Below are positions 8,138-11,534 of a stretch of DNA of 11,534 nucleotides, piece after piece. Origin of the DNA: CAZOVK01 sp964583165 (GTDB lineage: Bacteria; Bacillota; Clostridia; Lachnospirales; WRAX01); the NCBI GenBank assembly GCA_964583165.1, contig CAZOVK010000075.1:1-11534 (forward strand). The letters run 5' to 3'. Position numbers and translations under genes: made by a program. The notes beneath the pieces are model-generated. The model ran no database searches, had not been told where the DNA came from, and saw only the letters and a list, made by a program, of their open reading frames with translations. Position 1 is the stretch's first letter; each line of letters opens with the position of its first letter.

Positions 8138-8384
8138 GTGTGATGCTGTTTGGTTTGTAAGTGCGTACACTCCACACCATGTCTGTTTAGTAGAGTAAAT
8201 CTATGTGCCGTGAGTTTGGGCTGTTAACACGTACAGCGCGTCAAGTTTTTGGCTGTAGGGATATCCAAAAGCCCAAGGGCTCTCAATTTGGGTGAATATG
8301 TTATCCGAGGGTACGTTATCATACCACTGAAAGGTAAGCCTTCATGAGCATGAAATGGCTAGACTATCCGACTATTATAATATC
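8138..8384 (-). promoter_or_regulatory. Long 5' leader (~265 nt) of the prepilin operon with small hairpins
   Basis: No gene was found in this stretch. Between the predicted transcription start (~8384) and the start codon the minus strand holds several short inverted repeats. One is TTCATG/CATGAA at 8341-8354. A 6-bp stem with an AUAA loop (GGTATG...CGTACC, one G-U pair) lies at 8310-8325. A third, AGCC-CUUG-GGCU at 8270-8281, is followed by UUUU, and a fourth, AGTG/CACT, lies at 8160-8171. An imperfect direct repeat (ACAGCC..AAACT..ACG) appears at 8256-8239 and 8224-8208. I do not recognise a known riboswitch; in particular, the conserved core of the c-di-GMP-I class is not visible. The leader could be regulatory, but none of the stems is strong by itself. 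Confidence 0.4.
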
Positions 8385-8396
8385 ATATTTATGATA
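8381..8396. promoter_or_regulatory. Inverted repeat overlapping the -10 box (possible operator)
   Basis: The plus strand reads TATCAT-ATTT-ATGATA, a perfect inverted repeat with 6-bp arms around a 4-bp spacer. One arm is exactly the -10 hexamer of the promoter for the prepilin gene. A dimeric regulator bound here would block RNA polymerase. The sequence is AT-rich, so a chance origin is possible. Confidence 0.35.
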
Positions 8397-8419
8397 ACAC
8401 TATTCAATTGTTGTGTCAA
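8391..8419 (-). promoter_or_regulatory. SigA/sigma-70-type promoter of the prepilin operon
   Basis: The minus strand shows TTGACA (8419-8414, perfect -35), a 17-bp spacer, then TATCAT (8396-8391, one mismatch to TATAAT). This is the only near-consensus pair I found between the SLH-gene terminator and the giant prepilin gene. An A-run (AAAAAA) lies upstream of the -35 on the same strand. Transcription should begin near 8384. Confidence 0.75.
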
Positions 8420-8420
8420 T

Positions 8421-8430
8421 ATCCATGGAT
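8421..8430. promoter_or_regulatory. Palindrome just upstream of the -35 box
   Basis: ATCCATGGAT is a perfect 10-bp palindrome one base upstream of the -35 hexamer on the transcribed side. Its position would suit an activator or repressor site, but a single short palindrome is weak evidence. Confidence 0.25.
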
Positions 8431-8463
8431 GATTTTTTCATCTTAACGGCTTGCTAAAGTGCA

Positions 8464-8503
8464 AAATCCCCGACAATCGGCATTCGCCGATTGTCGGGGA
8501 TTT
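8464..8503 (-). terminator. Rho-independent terminator of the SLH-protein gene
   Basis: AAATCCCCGACAATCGGC and GCCGATTGTCGGGGATTT form a perfect 18-bp stem with a 4-nt loop. It starts 12 bp after the TAA stop of the SLH gene. On the minus strand the stem is followed by TTTTGCACTTT, a short U-tract. The two large genes are therefore separate transcription units. Confidence 0.9.
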
Positions 8504-8515
8504 GTGGGAAATGTG

Positions 8516-11500
8516 TTACTTTGAGACCGCATTCAGTAGGTTATAGAAAACTTGGGCTACGCTTGCGCGGTTGGCAGTGGTTTGTGGGGCGAATTTGTCG
8601 CCGCCTACACCGCTGATTAGCCCTGATGTCTTCACATTCGTTACGGCTTCACGCGCCCAAAGTGATATAGAAGATGAGTCTGTGAACGCTGTTGTGACTT
8701 CTGTTTGTGGTAATGTGATGCCCTTCCAATTCATATAGCGATTCAGCATGACCGCCATTTCTTCGCGTGTTATGCTCTTTGTCGGCGCGAATTGGTTTTC
8801 ACCCACGCCGCTTGCTATGCCACAATCAGACGCCCACGCGACGGCGTTTGCATACCAGCTATCAGCGCTTACATCAGCGTATGATGTTGCGTTGTATGCA
8901 GTTGTGTTTACGTCTTCAAGGCTTGCGAGCACTGTGACGAACATCGCGCGCGTCATCTCGCCGTTCGGGTTAAAGTAACCCGCTCCATCACCTACGAATA
9001 ACTCACGAGCCGTCACGAAATCGATTGATTTAGCCGCCCAGTGTGTGGCTGTGTCGTTAAACACCTGCTTGTTGTCGCGATACTCGAAATGACCACCCAT
9101 CGGCGCAATAAAGCTTACTTCGTCATCGACTATACCGCTCCATTTTATCAAAGTAGACTCTCCGTCCGTTACCATAAATGGTACATAGGTGTTCAGATTA
9201 CCCTTCGTGTCGGCGACTACGCGCATGGCTTTCGGTACTTCAACCGTGCCAGCGCCTGCCACGTATTTAGCTATGCCCACAGGTTCTGTTGTTATGACAT
9301 ACTTCGAAGCGTGCCTAAACGGTATGTCGGCTTTGCCGTCTGCCTTTACAGTTACCTTGGCGCAATATTCCAACCGATTCTTCTTTTCGTTATAGTAACT
9401 CATATGTACTTCTTTGCCCGCGTGCTCCTTGCCCACATGCAACGTAAGTGTTGCTATAAACGGGAAATCGCCGTCATGAGCCAGTTCTATAACGGTTATG
9501 CTCTTGCTTTTGCCCTCCGCATTCTCTACAGCGTCTTTAACGGGGTTCGCCGCAGCGTTGTTTGTTATTGTCGTAACTTTGAGGTCATAGACGGCGCTTG
9601 CTGTCAGTGTATCGGAGATATCCAGCCCACTGATTGTCCACGAATAATCGCCCATGTTTATAACCAGCGTGATATCTTTGTCCACGATGTTGTTAAGAAC
9701 ATTAGCGGGCAAAACCGTGTTGTTCTTCAAGTCCACGGTGACTGTTTCCCCTTCGTTTGCGGACTTAATCTGAGTGTTAATCGGTTGCCAAACGTCCGTT
9801 GTCGAACTGCCTGAGCCTGAATCAGCGTCGGGGCTTTGTGATTGGACGAATGTGGCTGTCGCCGTTACATTCCCCGCGGGCATGGTGAACGTCAGTGTTG
9901 TTTTAGTAATGTCACTTAACCCAAGCGTCGTAATGTCAATCGCCTTACCCGAACTATCTATAGCGGTGATTTCCCATTTTTTGAACACTTTACCACCCGT
10001 GGTGTCGGCTTCTACAGTTACTTCAACGCCTTGTTTGAAGCTGTTCGCGCCCTTGCCGTTTGTGACTGCCACATTATAAAGGTCAAATGGTGTTGCGCTC
10101 GCATCTATCGCTATCTCTCCCCTGTCACGTACCCTTATGCGCGGAAGGAAAACGGTCTGTGATGACGCGTTTTCGCCTATTGAGCCTAAGCCCTTGACCG
10201 TTACATAATTGCCAACAGCGATGTTTTGCGCCGTGCTCTTAGTGATATAGCCGTTTATGAAGACCAGTGCCGAGCCAGTGCCGTCGTTGACTTTGAGCTG
10301 GGTTATTACATTGCCACTCTTTATCACCTCGGTGACCTTGCCGCTAAACTCTAATAACCAGCCCGTATTGGCGGGCAACATGGCTTCACGTGTCGTCACC
10401 TGCTTCGCTGTTACCGTCTGGGGTTTGTAATTTAACACCTTGAGGCTCTCAACGAGTATCTGTTTTTCGCCTTGATACGCGCTGATTGTGCCTGTGACTC
10501 TAATCTTCTGACCTACGGCCACACCCTGCGAAACCGGGAATAGGTTAATACCACCCGTCGTGTCTTGAGCATAGATGCAGTCGAAGAAACCCGTGTTTGA
10601 GTCACTGCCATTATAAACATTTGACGTCGCAATGGCTTCAATGGTCACGCGTGAACCCGCCGCCATTGATTTCACCTGCGCCACTGTGCTGATTGTGGGC
10701 GGATTTAGGCTAATGATTAGGTTTTCCAGTATGTTGTTGTTCGAGTAGTTTAATGATGTCGCGTTCTCGACATCTGCCGCTATCTCGAAGTTAGACATGA
10801 ACGCGCCACCCGCCACAACGACAAGAGAACTTGTGTTGGCGTATGTCACTGTTTCTTGCGCCATCAACAGCACGGTATTGCCATTGTCTGAAGAGTATTT
10901 CGGCGGTTTGTTGGAGTTGTTTTCTATGCCGTAGCCATCAGTGTCGTCATCATATGAGTCGATTTTGTTCAATATCTTCCCCGAACCGTCAGCATTAAGC
11001 GTGCCGTAACCGCTGATTATCGGCGTAACACTTGTCGGCAATGTCGCTGTGGGTTTGCTGTCACTGCCCACCGCAAAGACTGTCGAACCGCCGTATTGGC
11101 TGAACTGTTGTTTGGGTTTGCCGTCTGTATCTGTCACTACACCCTCTAACAACGGACTCTTGAAACCATTATAGTCTGTCAAAAATAGTCGCGCCGCGTT
11201 ATTGCCGGGGTTGTTGTCGTTGTCCTTGGCTTCGTCATCCGCTAAACGTAGTGTAGAACCAATCGCGGCAAGCAAATTGTTCTGCTGTGCCGCCATATGT
11301 TGGTCGGCTGTGAAGTTGGCGTCACTTTTTAGATTTGCATAACCTTCATAATAATCCCCCCAACCGGTAACTACAACAGTGCCACCCGCTTTGGCGAAGT
11401 TCTCAATGGCTGTTAGCTCATCGGTGGAGTAGTTTTTCCATGGTATGCGCCCCGTTGTGCCATCACGCCGTGAGGGAGCTGTAAAGACCATCATCTTATA

Positions 11501-11534
11501 CTTAGGATTCTGTAAAGCCGCCATCAAATCGGTT
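8516..11534 (-). CDS. Modular S-layer homology (SLH) surface protein, C-terminal ~1000 residues (5' end outside window)
   Basis: The frame is open to the right edge, so the true start lies outside; numbering here begins at the codon at 11527. Residues ~1-275 resemble a class I amidotransferase-like (ThuA/DUF4350-type) fold: a strand MMVFTAP, then AIENFAKAGGTVVVTGW, and a late strand LVVVAGGAF. Residues ~280-367 and ~370-475 look like two OB-fold domains of the type found in secreted nuclease/phosphoesterase proteins (VGQKIRVTGTISAYQGEKQI; VGNYVTVKGLG). Residues ~482-561 match an InlB-B/'bacterial repeat' (GGKVFKKWE, then TFTMPAGNVTATATF). After a Ser/Gly linker come beta-rich regions (~579-820) that I cannot name. 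Three SLH domains (822-871, 882-932, 947-1003) would bind secondary cell-wall polymers. Stop is TAA at 8518-8516. No catalytic residues can be assigned. The inferred role is a wall-anchored extracellular protein, perhaps acting on nucleic acids or polysaccharide. The SLH call is firm; the other domains are moderate. Confidence 0.85.
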   Translation of the reverse strand, partial: TDLMAALQNPKYKMMVFTAPSRRDGTTGRIPWKNYSTDELTAIENFAKAGGTVVVTGWGDYYEGYANLKSDANFTADQHMAAQQNNLLAAIGSTLRLADDEAKDNDNNPGNNAARLFLTDYNGFKSPLLEGVVTDTDGKPKQQFSQYGGSTVFAVGSDSKPTATLPTSVTPIISGYGTLNADGSGKILNKIDSYDDDTDGYGIENNSNKPPKYSSDNGNTVLLMAQETVTYANTSSLVVVAGGAFMSNFEIAADVENATSLNYSNNNILENLIISLNPPTISTVAQVKSMAAGSRVTIEAIATSNVYNGSDSNTGFFDCIYAQDTTGGINLFPVSQGVAVGQKIRVTGTISAYQGEKQILVESLKVLNYKPQTVTAKQVTTREAMLPANTGWLLEFSGKVTEVIKSGNVITQLKVNDGTGSALVFINGYITKSTAQNIAVGNYVTVKGLGSIGENASSQTVFLPRIRVRDRGEIAIDASATPFDLYNVAVTNGKGANSFKQGVEVTVEADTTGGKVFKKWEITAIDSSGKAIDITTLGLSDITKTTLTFTMPAGNVTATATFVQSQSPDADSGSGSSTTDVWQPINTQIKSANEGETVTVDLKNNTVLPANVLNNIVDKDITLVINMGDYSWTISGLDISDTLTASAVYDLKVTTITNNAAANPVKDAVENAEGKSKSITVIELAHDGDFPFIATLTLHVGKEHAGKEVHMSYYNEKKNRLEYCAKVTVKADGKADIPFRHASKYVITTEPVGIAKYVAGAGTVEVPKAMRVVADTKGNLNTYVPFMVTDGESTLIKWSGIVDDEVSFIAPMGGHFEYRDNKQVFNDTATHWAAKSIDFVTARELFVGDGAGYFNPNGEMTRAMFVTVLASLEDVNTTAYNATSYADVSADSWYANAVAWASDCGIASGVGENQFAPTKSITREEMAVMLNRYMNWKGITLPQTEVTTAFTDSSSISLWAREAVTNVKTSGLISGVGGDKFAPQTTANRASVAQVFYNLLNAVSK

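Noticed and set aside
8120..8170. Upstream start at 8170 adding 17 residues to the giant prepilin
   Set aside because: Those codons include the AAAAAGGAG ribosome binding site itself, and they place a non-basic stretch ahead of a prepilin leader that is complete from MSQ onward.
8374..8379. A second -10 box (TATAAT) downstream of the main promoter
   Set aside because: The hexamer is perfect but the sequence 17 bp upstream (TAGTGT) is no -35, and the region is simply AT-rich.
8138..8384. c-di-GMP riboswitch in the pilin leader
   Set aside because: Such switches are known before clostridial pilin and adhesin genes, but I could not find the conserved core of class I nor a convincing match to class II.
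9041..9814. A 257-residue open frame on the plus strand inside the SLH gene
   Set aside because: It lies antisense to a well-supported coding region with clear SLH domains. Its predicted protein is rich in Cys, Tyr, Arg and His without any domain-like pattern, which is typical of a shadow frame.
11525..11527. TTG at the right edge as the start of the SLH protein
   Set aside because: The frame stays open beyond it to the window edge, no signal peptide follows, and the sequence enters mid-domain. The gene is truncated by the window.

Overview
The window carries three protein genes, all read leftwards (minus strand). Two are cut by the window edges. All three look like extracytoplasmic or surface proteins. 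Three C-terminal SLH domains together with class III-type prepilin signals and strong AAGGAG ribosome binding sites suggest a low-to-mid GC Firmicute of the Clostridia kind. That placement is inference; no rRNA or housekeeping gene is present to test it.

Layout in transcription order, from right to left. (1) 11534-8516 is the C-terminal ~1000 residues of a modular S-layer-anchored protein: amidotransferase-like fold, two OB-fold-like domains, an InlB-B-type beta repeat, two unassigned beta-rich stretches and three SLH domains. A perfect 18-bp-stem hairpin terminator follows 12 bp after its stop. (2) 8515-8126 is about 390 bp without a gene. It holds that terminator, a near-consensus SigA-type promoter (TTGACA, 17 bp, TATCAT) and a ~265-nt leader with several small inverted repeats. 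(3) 8119-140 is a giant prepilin of about 2659 residues. It has a canonical prepilin cleavage site (G17|F18, Glu+5), a ~400-residue pilin-like region, five diverged tandem blocks of ~300-610 residues built from GLUG motifs, and a C-terminal hydrophobic segment with a basic tail. (4) 153-1 is the start of a second pilin-like (PilX-type) protein whose ATG overlaps the end of the giant gene by 14 nt.

Reading: genes 3 and 4 look like an operon of minor type IV pilins, driven by the promoter near 8391-8419. The giant protein would be an extreme modular pilin that carries a repetitive adhesin-like body on a pilin head. The SLH gene upstream is a separate, terminated transcription unit that also encodes a surface protein. 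I found no tRNA, rRNA, CRISPR array, transposase or attachment site.
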